A stretch of DNA of 64,000 bases from CADEFF01 sp964569315 (GCA_964569315.1 CAZMUZ010000004.1:22576-86575); one strand, 5' to 3'. Numbered from the stretch's first letter, positions 18,341 to 27,236 are shown. Translations and numbers: made by a program. Notes: generated by a model not told the origin, from the letters alone.

Positions 18341-19144
18341 ATGCAGCCGCTGACGAGCTTCCCGCTGGCCGCCCGGCGCGCCATTCGCGGCGTGCTCATC
18401 GACATCGACGACACGCTCTCGAGCGACGGCCGCCTGACCGCCGCCGCCTATGGCGCACTCGAGGCGTTGCAGGCGGCGGGTTTCATCGTGATCCCGATCA
18501 CCGGGCGTCCCGCGGGCTGGTGCGACATGATCGCCCGCTTCTGGCCGGTCGATGCGGTGGTAGGCGAGAACGGCGCCTTCTATTTTCGCTACGACCGCGC
18601 GCAACGGAAACTGCAGCAGCGCTTCCTCGATGACGCGGCGACTCGCGCGGAAAAGCGCCTGCGGCTGGAAGCGCTCGGCCGGCAGATCCTGGCCGCCGTG
18701 CCCGGTGCTGCGCTCGCGTCGGACCAGCGCTATCGGGAGAGCGATCTCGCCATCGACTATTGCGAGGACGTGGCGCGGCTCGATGCGCCGGCGATCGACC
18801 GCATCCTCGCCCTTTTCCACCAGGCCGGCGCCACCGCGAAGCTGAGCTCGATCCATGTCAATGGCTGGTTCGGGGACTACGACAAGCTCGGCATGACGCA
18901 GCGCCTCCTGCGCGAGGTGTTCGCGACCGACCTCGCCGCCGAGCGCGAGCGCTTCGTCTTCGCCGGCGATTCGCCGAACGACCAGCCGATGTTCGCCTTC
19001 TTCCCGCATGCCGTCGGCGTCGCCAACGTGGCCGATTTCGCCGGCCGCCTGACCCAGCCGCCGCGCTACGTCACCAGAGGCCGCGGCGGCGAAGGGTTCG
19101 CCGAGCTCGCCCGTGCCCTCATCGAGGCGAAGGGCGCCCGATGA
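18341..19144 (+). CDS. HAD superfamily (IIB) phosphatase
   Basis: A 267-residue haloacid-dehalogenase-type hydrolase, likely a sugar-phosphate phosphatase. Motif I is DIDDTLSSDGRLT (nucleophile Asp in the first DxD). Motif II is PITGRPAG. The C2-type cap lies between about residues 80 and 190. Motif III/IV is FAGDSPNDQPMFAFF, with the Mg-binding aspartates. The last block resembles mannosyl-3-phosphoglycerate and sucrose-phosphate phosphatases, but the substrate cannot be assigned. The ATG at 18341 follows a G-rich ribosome-binding site. Its stop overlaps the start of the DMT transporter (ATGA), so the two are co-translated. Confidence 0.82.
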   Translation: MQPLTSFPLAARRAIRGVLIDIDDTLSSDGRLTAAAYGALEALQAAGFIVIPITGRPAGWCDMIARFWPVDAVVGENGAFYFRYDRAQRKLQQRFLDDAATRAEKRLRLEALGRQILAAVPGAALASDQRYRESDLAIDYCEDVARLDAPAIDRILALFHQAGATAKLSSIHVNGWFGDYDKLGMTQRLLREVFATDLAAERERFVFAGDSPNDQPMFAFFPHAVGVANVADFAGRLTQPPRYVTRGRGGEGFAELARALIEAKGAR

Positions 19145-20025
19145 CCGCGCTCCGGAACGGCCGCGACCAGGTCAAGGGTGCGCTGATCGTGCTCGGGGTG
19201 GGCGTGATCTGGAGCACCGGCGGGCTCATTCTGCGCAGCATGGAAAGCGCGACGAGCTGGCAGGTGATGTTCTACCGGTCGATCGGCATGGTGCTCGGGC
19301 TTCTCCTCGCGATCGCGATCCGCAATCGCGGCAATCTCGTCGATCCGTTCCGGCGCATGGGCTGGAGCGGGTTCCTGGTCGGCGGCGTGCTCACCTGCAG
19401 CACCATCTGCTACGTGCTCGCGATCAACGGTACCACCGTCGCCAACGCGATGTTCGTGATGAGCACGGGGCCCTTCTTCACGGCGCTGCTGGCCTGGATC
19501 TTCCTCGGCGAGAAGGTGCGGCCGCTGACCTGGGCCGCGATCGGCGTGGCCATCCTCGGCATGGGGCTGATGAGCGGCGCCGGGCGGGCGGGGGAGGACT
19601 GGCATGGGATGCTTTTCGCCGCCGGCAACGCGGTCGCCTTCGCGAGCATCGTGGTGCTGACGCGACATTATCGGGACGTCGATATCGTACCGGCCTTCGT
19701 GATCGGCGCCGTCCTGCTCGGGATCATCACCGCGGCCACGACCGATCTCGGCGTCAGCCTGCATGACGCGCTGCTCGGCATCGGCTTCGGCGCCTTCCAC
19801 AGCGCGGCAGGGCTGGCGCTCCTCGCCATCGGCGCGCGCTATGTGACCGCCGCGACCGCGGGCCTGCTCATGCTGTCCGAGCCGATCCTCTCGCCGATCT
19901 GGGTCTGGCTTGCGATCGATGAGACCCCGACCCTCATGGCGCTGGTCGGCGGGCTCTTCGTGCTCACGGCGGTGACCGGCCAGGCGCTTCACAGCTTCTA
20001 TGACGAACGGCGTGCGACCGGCTGA
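19141..20025 (+). CDS. DMT-superfamily (EamA) transporter 1
   Basis: A 294-residue inner-membrane protein built of two EamA repeats, about ten helices in total. Typical features are FYRSIGM in helix 2, ANAMFVMSTGPFFTALLAW (helix 4) and LGEKVRPLTWAAIGVAILG, and the matching second-repeat end ATAGLLMLSEPILSPIWVWL. Such proteins export metabolites such as amino acids; the substrate is unknown. It overlaps the HAD phosphatase gene by 4 bp and is followed after 78 bp by a clear paralogue. The pair may be a tandem duplication or may form a heterodimer. Confidence 0.88.
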   Translation: MTALRNGRDQVKGALIVLGVGVIWSTGGLILRSMESATSWQVMFYRSIGMVLGLLLAIAIRNRGNLVDPFRRMGWSGFLVGGVLTCSTICYVLAINGTTVANAMFVMSTGPFFTALLAWIFLGEKVRPLTWAAIGVAILGMGLMSGAGRAGEDWHGMLFAAGNAVAFASIVVLTRHYRDVDIVPAFVIGAVLLGIITAATTDLGVSLHDALLGIGFGAFHSAAGLALLAIGARYVTAATAGLLMLSEPILSPIWVWLAIDETPTLMALVGGLFVLTAVTGQALHSFYDERRATG

Positions 20026-20103
20026 CCCGGGAGCGGCCGCCGCGGATTTGACCCCTGGCGCGGCTCATGCCACCAAGATGACGAGAGGACCGGTGAGGCA
20101 GCC

Positions 20104-21003
20104 ATGGCTGAGGCGATGACGGCGGAGCAGCGGCGATCGCGCGCGATCGGCATCGGCGCCCTCCTGGCGGCCGGGCTCTGCCTCAGCAGCGCCGGCATCA
20201 TTACCCGCCATGTCGAGGCGGCCGACGGCTGGCAGCTCATGTTCTACCGGTCGGTGGGCATGGCGGTCGTGCTGACGGCGATCTTTCTCGTCAAGGAGCG
20301 CGGCCGGATCGCGGCGCCCGTGCGTGCCATGGGCTGGAACGGCGTCGCGATCGCGGTGGTGATGGCGGCCAGCATGGTCGCCTATCTCTTCGCCCTGATG
20401 CTGACCAGCGTCGCCAACACGATGTTCATCGTCAGCGCCGCGCCCTTCTTCGCCGCCCTGCTGGGCTGGGCCTTGCTCGGGGAACGGGTGCGCCCGCTCA
20501 CCTGGCTCGCGATCGTGGCGGCGCTTGTCGGGATGGCGGTGATGTTCACCGACGGCTTCCGCTCCGGCAATCCGGCCGGCCTCTTCTCGGCGCTCTTCGC
20601 CTGCGTCACCTTCGCGATGATGGTGGTGATGCTGCGCCGCGCGCGCGGCGTGGACATGCTGCCGGCGTTGATCCTCGCCTCGATCATGTCCGGGATCGCC
20701 TGCTTTTTCATGGTGGACGACATTGCCATCTCGACCAACGACATGGCGCTCGGGCTCCTGATGGGCGCGGTGCAGACCGCCGGCGGCTTCGGCTTCACCA
20801 TGATCGGAACGCGCCGCGTCCCGGCCGCCGAAGCCTCGCTGGTGCTGCTCGTCGAGCCGATCCTCTCGCCGCTCTGGGTCTGGATCTTCGTGGCCGAGAC
20901 GCCCTCGACGATCGCGCTCGTCGGCGGGCTCATCGTGCTGGCGGCCGTCATGCTGCAGGCAGTGGCGAGCGTCGCCTGGGAGCGCCGCGCGGCGGCCGCG
21001 TGA
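20104..21003 (+). CDS. DMT-superfamily (EamA) transporter 2, paralogue of the preceding gene
   Basis: A 299-residue, ten-helix EamA protein. It shares with its upstream neighbour the blocks WQLMFYRSVGM, SVANTMFIVSAAPFFAALLGW, LLGERVRPLTWLAI and SLVLLVEPILSPLWVW, so the two arose by duplication. Divergence elsewhere is considerable, so the copies are old. A short G-rich region precedes ATG 20104. The likely role is metabolite export; the substrate is unknown. The 20-bp gap to the RlmM-like gene suggests an operon of HAD phosphatase, two exporters and a methyltransferase. Confidence 0.88.
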   Translation: MAEAMTAEQRRSRAIGIGALLAAGLCLSSAGIITRHVEAADGWQLMFYRSVGMAVVLTAIFLVKERGRIAAPVRAMGWNGVAIAVVMAASMVAYLFALMLTSVANTMFIVSAAPFFAALLGWALLGERVRPLTWLAIVAALVGMAVMFTDGFRSGNPAGLFSALFACVTFAMMVVMLRRARGVDMLPALILASIMSGIACFFMVDDIAISTNDMALGLLMGAVQTAGGFGFTMIGTRRVPAAEASLVLLVEPILSPLWVWIFVAETPSTIALVGGLIVLAAVMLQAVASVAWERRAAAA

Positions 21004-21022
21004 GCGGCGGAACGGACCGGGC

Positions 21023-21994
21023 GTGAGCCGCGAGGGGGAAGAGGCGGAAGCGCTGCCGCGCCCGCTCGGCCAGACCGGCTATCTCGCGGCGGCCGGCTTC
21101 GAGGCCGAGCTCCGCGAGGAGCTGGGCGACATCGCCGCCGAACATGGCCGGCTGTTCCTCGCGGACGGCCCGCCGCGCCCGGCTGCCTGGGCGCAGAACC
21201 TCTGGCTCGATCCGGTGGAGCTCGCGGTGCCTTCGATCGCCGCTGCGGCGCGGGGCTTGCGCGGGCTGCAGCGAAACTGGGCGCTCTATGACTTCACGCT
21301 GCATCGTCGCGCCCGGCTCATTGCCGGGAAGCTGCCGCATGTGAGCGCGAAGCCGCTGGTTTTTCCGGCGGCGGCGCCCATGGCGCCGCTCGGCGGCTGG
21401 ACCCTGGCGGCGCCGGACCGGCTCATCGCCGCGCCCGCCACCACGAGCCCGTTCCCCAATGGCGAGATCGCCTTCGTCGAGGACCGGCAGGCGCCGCCGA
21501 ACCGCGCCTATCTCAAGCTCTGGGAGGCGCTGACGCTGCTCGGGCGGCGGCCGGGGCCCGGCGAGCGCTGCCTCGATCTCGGCGCCAGCCCTGGCGGCTG
21601 GAGCTGGGTGCTGGCGACGCTCGGCGCCCGGGTCATCGCCGTCGACAAGGCGCCGCTCGATCCGCGCATCTTCGCCATGGCCGGGGTCGAATGGCGGCAA
21701 GGCAGCGCCTTCGCGCTCGACCCGGCCGAGATCGGGCCGGTCGACTGGCTCTTCAGCGACGTCGTCTGCTATCCGGCGCGGCTATTGACCCTGGTCGAAC
21801 GCTGGCTCGCGGCCGGCACGGTCCGGAACTTCGTCTGCACCCTCAAGTTCCAGGGCCCGACCGACCATGCGACGGCGAAGCGATTCGCCGCGATCCCCGG
21901 CTCGCGTCTCGCGCATCTCTTCCATAACAAGCACGAGCTCACCTGGATGAAGCTCACGGGGATGAAGCTGGCGGGCCCGAGCGGCGCTATCTGA
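21023..21994 (+). CDS. RlmM/FtsJ-like 2'-O-ribose methyltransferase
   Basis: A 323-residue SAM-dependent methyltransferase of the FtsJ-fold group. It is probably related to RlmM, which methylates a cytidine of 23S rRNA. The N-terminal 130 residues look like a THUMP-like RNA-binding region. Motif I is CLDLGASPGGWSWVLATLG. The acidic residue after strand 2 is in VIAVDKAP. The motif IV aspartate is in WLFSDVV. The later lysine is in FVCTLKFQG and a final glutamate is in HELTW, consistent with the K-D-K-E tetrad of this family. The start is GTG at 21023. The stop overlaps the end of the opposite-strand hydrolase gene by 8 bp. Confidence 0.82.
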   Translation: MSREGEEAEALPRPLGQTGYLAAAGFEAELREELGDIAAEHGRLFLADGPPRPAAWAQNLWLDPVELAVPSIAAAARGLRGLQRNWALYDFTLHRRARLIAGKLPHVSAKPLVFPAAAPMAPLGGWTLAAPDRLIAAPATTSPFPNGEIAFVEDRQAPPNRAYLKLWEALTLLGRRPGPGERCLDLGASPGGWSWVLATLGARVIAVDKAPLDPRIFAMAGVEWRQGSAFALDPAEIGPVDWLFSDVVCYPARLLTLVERWLAAGTVRNFVCTLKFQGPTDHATAKRFAAIPGSRLAHLFHNKHELTWMKLTGMKLAGPSGAI

Positions 21995-22844
21995 GCCAGC
22001 CTCGGACCTTGCCGAAGAGCGTGCTCTTCGCGTCGGCAAGGCGGTTCACATAGTCGAAATGATCGACCTCCGGCTCCGCAAAGCGCTCGACGCGGACGCC
22101 ATGCCGCTTCCAGCTCTCGACGAACCGGTCGGTCTGCCGATGGAACTGCTCTGTCTCGCCTCCGCCGAGCGTGGCGAGGACGGGCGCCAGGGTCGCGGGC
22201 TTCTTGAAGAGCGGGCTGTAGTCGCGCGCGGTCGCGGCGTCGAGCCCGACCGCCTCGTTGATCTCGGTTTCGCGCAGCGGATCGAGGTCGTAGAGCCCGC
22301 TCATCGGGATGCCCGACTTGAGCAGGTCGCGCGGCAGGTCGCTGCCGATCGCCGGCCAGTCGGTCGCGAGCCCCATCGCCGTCAGGTGCCCGCCGGCGGA
22401 GTGGCCGCCGAGATTGAAGCGCTCCGGCGCGAGGCCGAGCGACGCCGCGTTGCGCCAGAGCCAGACGATCGCCGTGCGGATCTGCGCCGTGATGACCGGG
22501 ATGCTGCCGTTCGGACAGAGATTGTAGTTGATGAAGGCGATATCGACGCCGTTCGCGAGGAAGGGCGCCGCCACGAAGCTATAGGCCGACTTGTCGCCGC
22601 GCTGCCAGTAACCGCCATGGATATAGGCCAGCAGCGGCGCGCCCTTCCGGCCGGCGCCGAAGAGGTCGATCCGCTCGCGCGGCGCAGGCCCATAGGCGAG
22701 GTCGAGACGCCCGCCCGCCTGGTCGCGGAAGGCGGCGCTCCGCGCCGCCCAGTCCTTGCCGATCTGCTCGAAATCGGGCCGGTTCTTGCGGACGTTATAT
22801 TCCCGCTCGAGCGTCGCGCGATCGAGCGCCGGATCCTTCGCCAT
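21987..22844 (-). CDS. Alpha/beta hydrolase (arylformamidase/esterase-like)
   Basis: A 285-residue serine hydrolase. The oxyanion loop reads YIHGGYWQRGDKS and the nucleophile elbow is GGHSAGGH, both typical of kynurenine-formamidase-type and carboxylesterase-type enzymes of this length. The C-terminal AEPEVDHFDYVN supplies the catalytic His. It is the last of three minus-strand genes (EthD protein, luciferase-like oxygenase, hydrolase) with 20-30 bp gaps. I infer that it hydrolyses an ester or amide made or exposed by the oxygenase. ATG 22844 has a GGGGGA ribosome-binding site. Confidence 0.85.
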   Translation of the reverse strand: MAKDPALDRATLEREYNVRKNRPDFEQIGKDWAARSAAFRDQAGGRLDLAYGPAPRERIDLFGAGRKGAPLLAYIHGGYWQRGDKSAYSFVAAPFLANGVDIAFINYNLCPNGSIPVITAQIRTAIVWLWRNAASLGLAPERFNLGGHSAGGHLTAMGLATDWPAIGSDLPRDLLKSGIPMSGLYDLDPLRETEINEAVGLDAATARDYSPLFKKPATLAPVLATLGGGETEQFHRQTDRFVESWKRHGVRVERFAEPEVDHFDYVNRLADAKSTLFGKVRGWLR

Positions 22845-22864
22845 GCCGTTTCCCCCGGATTCCG

Positions 22865-23944
22865 TCAGCCTGTCGAGACAGCGCGCGGCAGGGCCGGCGC
22901 CCGACCGGTCGCCTTGCGGAAGGGCGCCATCACCTCTTCCGCGAAGAGCTGCATCGAGTCGATGTTCCGCGCCGTCTCGAGCCCGAAATCGAACCAGCAC
23001 ATGAACTGATCGACGCCGAGCTCGTGATAGCGATGGAGCTTCTCCAGGCATTGCTGCGGCGTGCCGGCGATCATGCGGTCGAAGGTTTCCTCGAAGCTCG
23101 GTTCGTCCGGCAGCGGATCCGGCACCACATAGCCGCGATCGTCGGCGGCGATGTTCTGCCCGCGGATGCGCTGGCTGAGGCGGTGATTGACCAGCATGGT
23201 CTCGACCGATTCCCGCGCCTTCTTCTCTGTTTCCGCCACATGGACCGGCCGCATCAGCGAGAATTGCTGCACGCCTTTCTCGTTGCCGGCGGCCTCGCGC
23301 GCCTGATGGAACTTCGCGACGATCTCCTCGACGAAGCTCATCGGCCTGAGGAAGGGCCAGGTCGCGACGTGATAGCCGCGCTTCGCAGCGAACTCGATCG
23401 CGGGCGGCGTCATGGCGGCATACCAGATCGGCGGGTGCGGCTTCTGCACGAGCCGCGGCCAGACGAAGGTCGTCTCGAACTGGAAGAACTTGCCCTGATA
23501 GGCGACGCCCCGATCCGGATGGCGCCAGATCGTCTCGATCACGTCGAGGCATTCATGGAACCGGTCATAGGCGCTGTCCCACGGGATCCCGAGCCGGCGG
23601 AATTCGTACTCGTAGGCGCCGCGGCCGACGCCGAGCTGCAGCCGGCCGCCGATGAGGGCGTCGGCCTGCGCGATCTCGCCCGCCGCCACCAGCGGATGGC
23701 GATAGACGAGCAGGTTCACCATCTGGCCGAGCGGGGCCTTCACATGATGGGCGTAATGCACGAGCAGCAGCAGCCCGTTCGGCGCCTGCATGTACTGGAT
23801 GAGATGGTGCTCCGGCACCCAGATGCAGTTGAAACCGCAGCGGTCGGCGGTCTTCGCCTCGGCCAGCTTGTCCTCGTAGAGATCTCCCCGGTATCGCTCG
23901 TGCGGGAAGAGCCGCTGATGCGAGATGAAGATCGAGAAATCCAT
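22865..23944 (-). CDS. Luciferase-like (LLM class) flavin-dependent monooxygenase
   Basis: A 359-residue TIM-barrel oxidoreductase that uses reduced FMN or F420 to oxidise an organic substrate. Recognised blocks are CGFNCIWVPEHH early in the chain, QADALIGGRLQLGVGRGAYEYEFR split over the middle of the barrel, and KPHPPIWYAAMTPPAIEFAA. The C-terminal part, IAGTPQQCLEKLHRYHELGV, matches the usual SsuD/NtaA-like end. Neighbouring EthD and hydrolase genes suggest a small oxidative degradation pathway. No flavin reductase is encoded nearby. Several relatives are annotated as alkanesulfonate or nitrilotriacetate monooxygenases, but no such substrate can be claimed here. Confidence 0.88.
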   Translation of the reverse strand: MDFSIFISHQRLFPHERYRGDLYEDKLAEAKTADRCGFNCIWVPEHHLIQYMQAPNGLLLLVHYAHHVKAPLGQMVNLLVYRHPLVAAGEIAQADALIGGRLQLGVGRGAYEYEFRRLGIPWDSAYDRFHECLDVIETIWRHPDRGVAYQGKFFQFETTFVWPRLVQKPHPPIWYAAMTPPAIEFAAKRGYHVATWPFLRPMSFVEEIVAKFHQAREAAGNEKGVQQFSLMRPVHVAETEKKARESVETMLVNHRLSQRIRGQNIAADDRGYVVPDPLPDEPSFEETFDRMIAGTPQQCLEKLHRYHELGVDQFMCWFDFGLETARNIDSMQLFAEEVMAPFRKATGRAPALPRAVSTG

Positions 23945-23974
23945 CGCGGCGCTTTCCCTCTCGCGAGAACTCGC

Positions 23975-24280
23975 TCAAATCGCTTCGTTGTCGAAGACGA
24001 GAATCCGCACCCCGTCGGCGAAATTCTTGAGATCGTCGGTCGCCGCCTTGCATTGCGGCGAGTCGAGCGCGGCCTGCAGGACCTTCATCGAGGGGAAGCT
24101 GAGCGTCGCGACGAGATGGAAATGCCCGGCGCCGGGATCGCCCGTGATGGGGCCGCGGCTCACCTCATAGCGCTGCAACCCGGGGATCCGCTTCGCCAGC
24201 GGCACGTGGGTCGAGAAGTAGTGCCGGTCGAACTTCGCCTTGTCGGCCGGTTGCTCGTAGATCACCAGAACCTGCGCCAT
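23975..24280 (-). CDS. EthD family protein
   Basis: A 101-residue ferredoxin-like dimeric alpha-beta barrel protein. The family signature is visible as KAKFDRHYFSTHVPLAKRIP near residues 14-33, and the later HFHLVATLSFPSM. EthD proteins accompany oxidative degradation genes and several bind or process hydrophobic intermediates. The ATG at 24280 places the VLVIYEQ strand at the N-terminus as expected. It is the first gene of the minus-strand operon with the monooxygenase and hydrolase. The 137 bp upstream separates it from the ABC importer genes. Confidence 0.85.
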   Translation of the reverse strand: MAQVLVIYEQPADKAKFDRHYFSTHVPLAKRIPGLQRYEVSRGPITGDPGAGHFHLVATLSFPSMKVLQAALDSPQCKAATDDLKNFADGVRILVFDNEAI

Positions 24281-24417
24281 GCCCGCCGCCCCCGCTACTG
24301 GCGTCCGTCTTCCGGTGATGCATGACGGATCCGCAAGGCGGACATTGCAGGGCAAGAAGGGCGCGGCGGCAACGGATATTTGCCGGGGGCGCGGCTATCC
24401 CCGTCCTGTCCCCGGCG

Positions 24418-25227
24418 TCAGGTCGCGCCGCCGCGGGCGCGCCTTACCAGCAGGATGAGGCCGTATCCGCCCAGCAGCAGGATCGCGGCGCCGAGCGTCG
24501 AAACCGTGCCGAGCACCGGCACGCGGGGGGTGTAGCCGGCCACCATCTTCGCATACATCCATTCCGGCACGGTCTGGTCGGCGCCGGTGGTAAAGAGCGA
24601 GAGCGGGAAATTCCCCCAGGAGAGCAGGAAGGCGAAGAGCGCGCCCGAGAAAAGCCCCGGCCAGAGCACCGGCAGGGTCACTTCCTTCAGCACCTGCCAG
24701 CGGGTGGCGCCGAGATCGGAGGCCGCTTCCTCGAGCGCCGGGTCGAAGCCATAGACCTGGATCGAGATCACCAGGGTCGCGACCGGCACCACCCAGATCA
24801 GATGGGCGAAGACGGCGGTCTGCCAGGAGGTCTCGATGCCGAGCGCGGTGAACCAGAGCAGCAGCGCCAGGCCCAGCACGGATTGCGGGAAGAAGATCGG
24901 CAGCAGCACGAGCTTCTGGTAGATCGAGCGGCCTTTCCAGTCGTAGCGCGCGAAGGCGAGCGCGCCGAAGAAGGCGATCACCACGGAGATCGCGGTGACG
25001 ATGAGCGCGATCGTGGCCGAGGTCGAGAGCAGGGTGCGGATCTCCGATTCCGCGAAGGTCTTGCCCCACCAGTCGAGGCCCCATTTGGCGATGGGGAAAT
25101 TGAAATAGCGGCTGGTGCCGAGCGAGGCGAGGAGGCCGCTGATCGAGGGTATGTAAAGGAACAGCACGACCGCCGCCGTCCAGGCGACGATGAGGGCGTT
25201 GCTCCAGCGCGGACCGGTGGCACCCAT
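24418..25227 (-). CDS. ABC transporter permease (PotC-like, polyamine/opine type)
   Basis: A 269-residue, six-helix inner-membrane permease. The cytoplasmic EAA loop that contacts the ATPase is EEAASDLGATRWQVLKEVTLP. The first helix (IVAWTAAVVLFLYIPSISGLL) and the long segment before it match spermidine/putrescine permease II. It is the last gene of a potD-potA-potB-potC-like operon and overlaps the preceding permease by 1 bp (TGATG-type coupling). The substrate is inferred from family only; related systems carry polyamines, opines or 2-aminoethylphosphonate. Confidence 0.88.
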   Translation of the reverse strand: MGATGPRWSNALIVAWTAAVVLFLYIPSISGLLASLGTSRYFNFPIAKWGLDWWGKTFAESEIRTLLSTSATIALIVTAISVVIAFFGALAFARYDWKGRSIYQKLVLLPIFFPQSVLGLALLLWFTALGIETSWQTAVFAHLIWVVPVATLVISIQVYGFDPALEEAASDLGATRWQVLKEVTLPVLWPGLFSGALFAFLLSWGNFPLSLFTTGADQTVPEWMYAKMVAGYTPRVPVLGTVSTLGAAILLLGGYGLILLVRRARGGAT

Positions 25228-26126
25228 CAGCGCCGCCCCAGGATGCGGTCGAGGTCGAGCCGACCCAGCACCAGCAGCACGAGCCCGCCTACCACCAGCG
25301 TGAGCAGCACGGCGAGCGCCGCGCCGAGCGGCCAGTTCTGCGCGTAGGTGAAGGCGATTTCGATGTCGTGCGAGATCGGGATCACCGATTGCCCGCCCAG
25401 CACCTTGGCCTCCGCGATGGCGCCGACCGCGAGCACGAAGGTGAGCAGCGCGCCGATCACGATGCCCGGCATGGCGAGCGGCAACTCGACCTCGGCGAAG
25501 ACCTGCCAGCGGGAGGCGCCGAGGTCGCGCGCCGCCTCGGTCGTCTCGCGCGGCACCATCGAGAGCCCGAGCATCATCGGGAACAGCATGAAGGGCAGAT
25601 AGACATAGACCATGCCGAACACGATCATGCCGGGCGTGAAGAGCGCGCTCTCGGCCTCGATGCCGAACAGCGCCTTCAGCGAGCCGAGCAGCACCCCGCC
25701 CTTGATGAGGAAGAGGATCCAGCCATAGAGCCGGACGTTCTCCGAGACGAAGAGCGGCAGGACCATCAGCAGGGTGACGAGGTTCGACCAGCGCCCGAAG
25801 AGCTTGGAAAGCCCGTAGGCCACCGGGTAGCAGACGAGGGCGAGGATCGCGACGGTCGCGGTCGCCATGCCGAGCGACCAGAGGAAGGAGCCGTAATAGG
25901 TCTCGGCGACGATGGTGCGGTAGTTCTCGAGCGTCGGCAGATGCCAGATGTCGAAGGTGCGGGGCGGCGCGAAGCTGTAGCTCAGGATCGCCAGCAGCGG
26001 TGCTGCGAACCCCACCAGCAGCAGGAGCAGGATCGGGATCGCATGGCGCGGGCCGGGCCGCCACAGCGCCGCGAGCATGCCGCGCCGCGCCGGCTCCGTG
26101 GCGCTATGCTCGGCGAGCGCGGCCAT
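25227..26126 (-). CDS. ABC transporter permease (PotB-like)
   Basis: A 299-residue six-helix permease. Helix 1 is IPILLLLLVGFAAPLLAILSY. The EAA loop reads TEAARDLGASRWQVFAEVELP. It pairs with the next gene to form the membrane channel of a polyamine-type importer. The start ATG overlaps the stop of the ATPase gene by one base. The distinctive Tyr/Pro-rich FSFAPPRT-like stretch after helix 1 resembles PotB/PotH proteins. Confidence 0.88.
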   Translation of the reverse strand: MAALAEHSATEPARRGMLAALWRPGPRHAIPILLLLLVGFAAPLLAILSYSFAPPRTFDIWHLPTLENYRTIVAETYYGSFLWSLGMATATVAILALVCYPVAYGLSKLFGRWSNLVTLLMVLPLFVSENVRLYGWILFLIKGGVLLGSLKALFGIEAESALFTPGMIVFGMVYVYLPFMLFPMMLGLSMVPRETTEAARDLGASRWQVFAEVELPLAMPGIVIGALLTFVLAVGAIAEAKVLGGQSVIPISHDIEIAFTYAQNWPLGAALAVLLTLVVGGLVLLVLGRLDLDRILGRR

Positions 26127-27193
26127 CAGTCGCCGACCAGGATGCTGTCGCGCGCGTCCCAGCCGATCAGCACTTCCTGGTCGAGGCGGCCGGCGAAGGG
26201 CTGCTGGCGCAGGCGCTCGAGCACGAACACATGCTCGCCGACCCGGACCTGATACTGGATCCGCGATCCCAGCGCATATTCGTTGTAAAGCCGGCCGACG
26301 AGATGGTTCTCGGCCTCGCCGGCGGCGCCGAGGAAGCGCATGAATTCCGGCCGCACCACGAGATGCCCGTGCTCGAAGCCCGCCGGCAGGACGGGCGCGC
26401 TGAACTCGCCGGCCGGCGCTGCGGCCGAGACGCGGCCGTTGGCGCCGCGCCGCACCTCGATCAGGTTCACCTCGCCCATGAATTCCGAAACGAACTTGTC
26501 GCGCGGGGTCGTATAGATCTGGTGCGGCGTGCCGACCTGGACCAGGCGGCCGCCGCGCATCACCCCGATCCGGTCGCTCATCACCATCGCCTCCTCGAGG
26601 CTGTGGGTGATGTACATGAAGGTCTTGCCGGTTTCGCGGTGAATGTCCTTCAGCTCCTTCTCGAGCGTCTTGCGGAGCTTGTAGTCGATCGCCGAAAGCG
26701 GTTCGTCGAAGAAGAGGATCTGCGGGTCGTAGGCGAGCGCGCGGGCGAGCGCCACGCGCTGCCGCTCGCCGCCGGAGCATTTGGTGACGCTCTTGGCGTA
26801 ATAGTCCTCCGGCAGGCGGAGCTGGCGCATCAGGAAGAGCGCCCGTGCGCGGCGCTCTTCCGGCGAGACGCCGCGGATCTTGAGCGCGAACTCGATGTTC
26901 TGCCCGACCGAACGGTGCGGAAAGAGCGCCAGCGACTGGAAGACCATGCAGGTCGGGCGCCGGTTCGCCGGCACGTCGTTGATCCGACGGCCCTTCAGCA
27001 GGATATCGCCCGCGCTCGGGCTTTCCATCCCGGCCAGCATCCGCAGCAGCGTCGTCTTGCCGCTGCCGGATGGGCCGACGATGGTGAAAAACTCGCCCTC
27101 CGCCACATCCAGATCGATGTGATCGACGGCCGTCAATGCGCCGAACTGCTTGGTGACCTGGCGCAGCTGGAGAATCGACGGCCGTTCAACCAT
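26126..27193 (-). CDS. ABC transporter ATP-binding protein (PotA-like) with TOBE domain
   Basis: A 355-residue ATPase that powers the importer. Walker A is GPSGSGKTT (residues 40-48), and the Q-loop is MVFQSLALFPH. The signature motif reads CSGGERQRVALARAL (about 139-153) instead of the usual LSGGQ, a variant that is functional in many Pot/Fbp ATPases. Walker B is ILFFDEPLSAID, and the switch histidine is in YITHSLEEA. The last 110 residues contain a TOBE domain (NLIEVRRGANG, VVRPEFMRFL) that often senses substrate or regulates activity. It lies 43 bp after the binding-protein gene. Confidence 0.93.
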   Translation of the reverse strand: MVERPSILQLRQVTKQFGALTAVDHIDLDVAEGEFFTIVGPSGSGKTTLLRMLAGMESPSAGDILLKGRRINDVPANRRPTCMVFQSLALFPHRSVGQNIEFALKIRGVSPEERRARALFLMRQLRLPEDYYAKSVTKCSGGERQRVALARALAYDPQILFFDEPLSAIDYKLRKTLEKELKDIHRETGKTFMYITHSLEEAMVMSDRIGVMRGGRLVQVGTPHQIYTTPRDKFVSEFMGEVNLIEVRRGANGRVSAAAPAGEFSAPVLPAGFEHGHLVVRPEFMRFLGAAGEAENHLVGRLYNEYALGSRIQYQVRVGEHVFVLERLRQQPFAGRLDQEVLIGWDARDSILVGD

Positions 27194-27236
27194 GGCGGCG
27201 GCGCGGTACCTCCGAAATCAATCCGTCTTTGGCCGC

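Noticed and set aside
18341..19144. Frame fusion of the amine oxidase-like gene and the HAD phosphatase into one protein
   Set aside because: The long frame from 16850 is a different frame over the oxidase gene. The oxidase has its own start, stop and intact domain, and the phosphatase has its own start at 18341.
22865..23552. Extension of the alpha/beta hydrolase frame upstream into the luciferase-like gene
   Set aside because: The region upstream of 22844 in that frame is antigenic-looking Arg-rich sequence overlapping the real oxygenase gene in another frame. The ATG at 22844 with its ribosome-binding site is the natural start.
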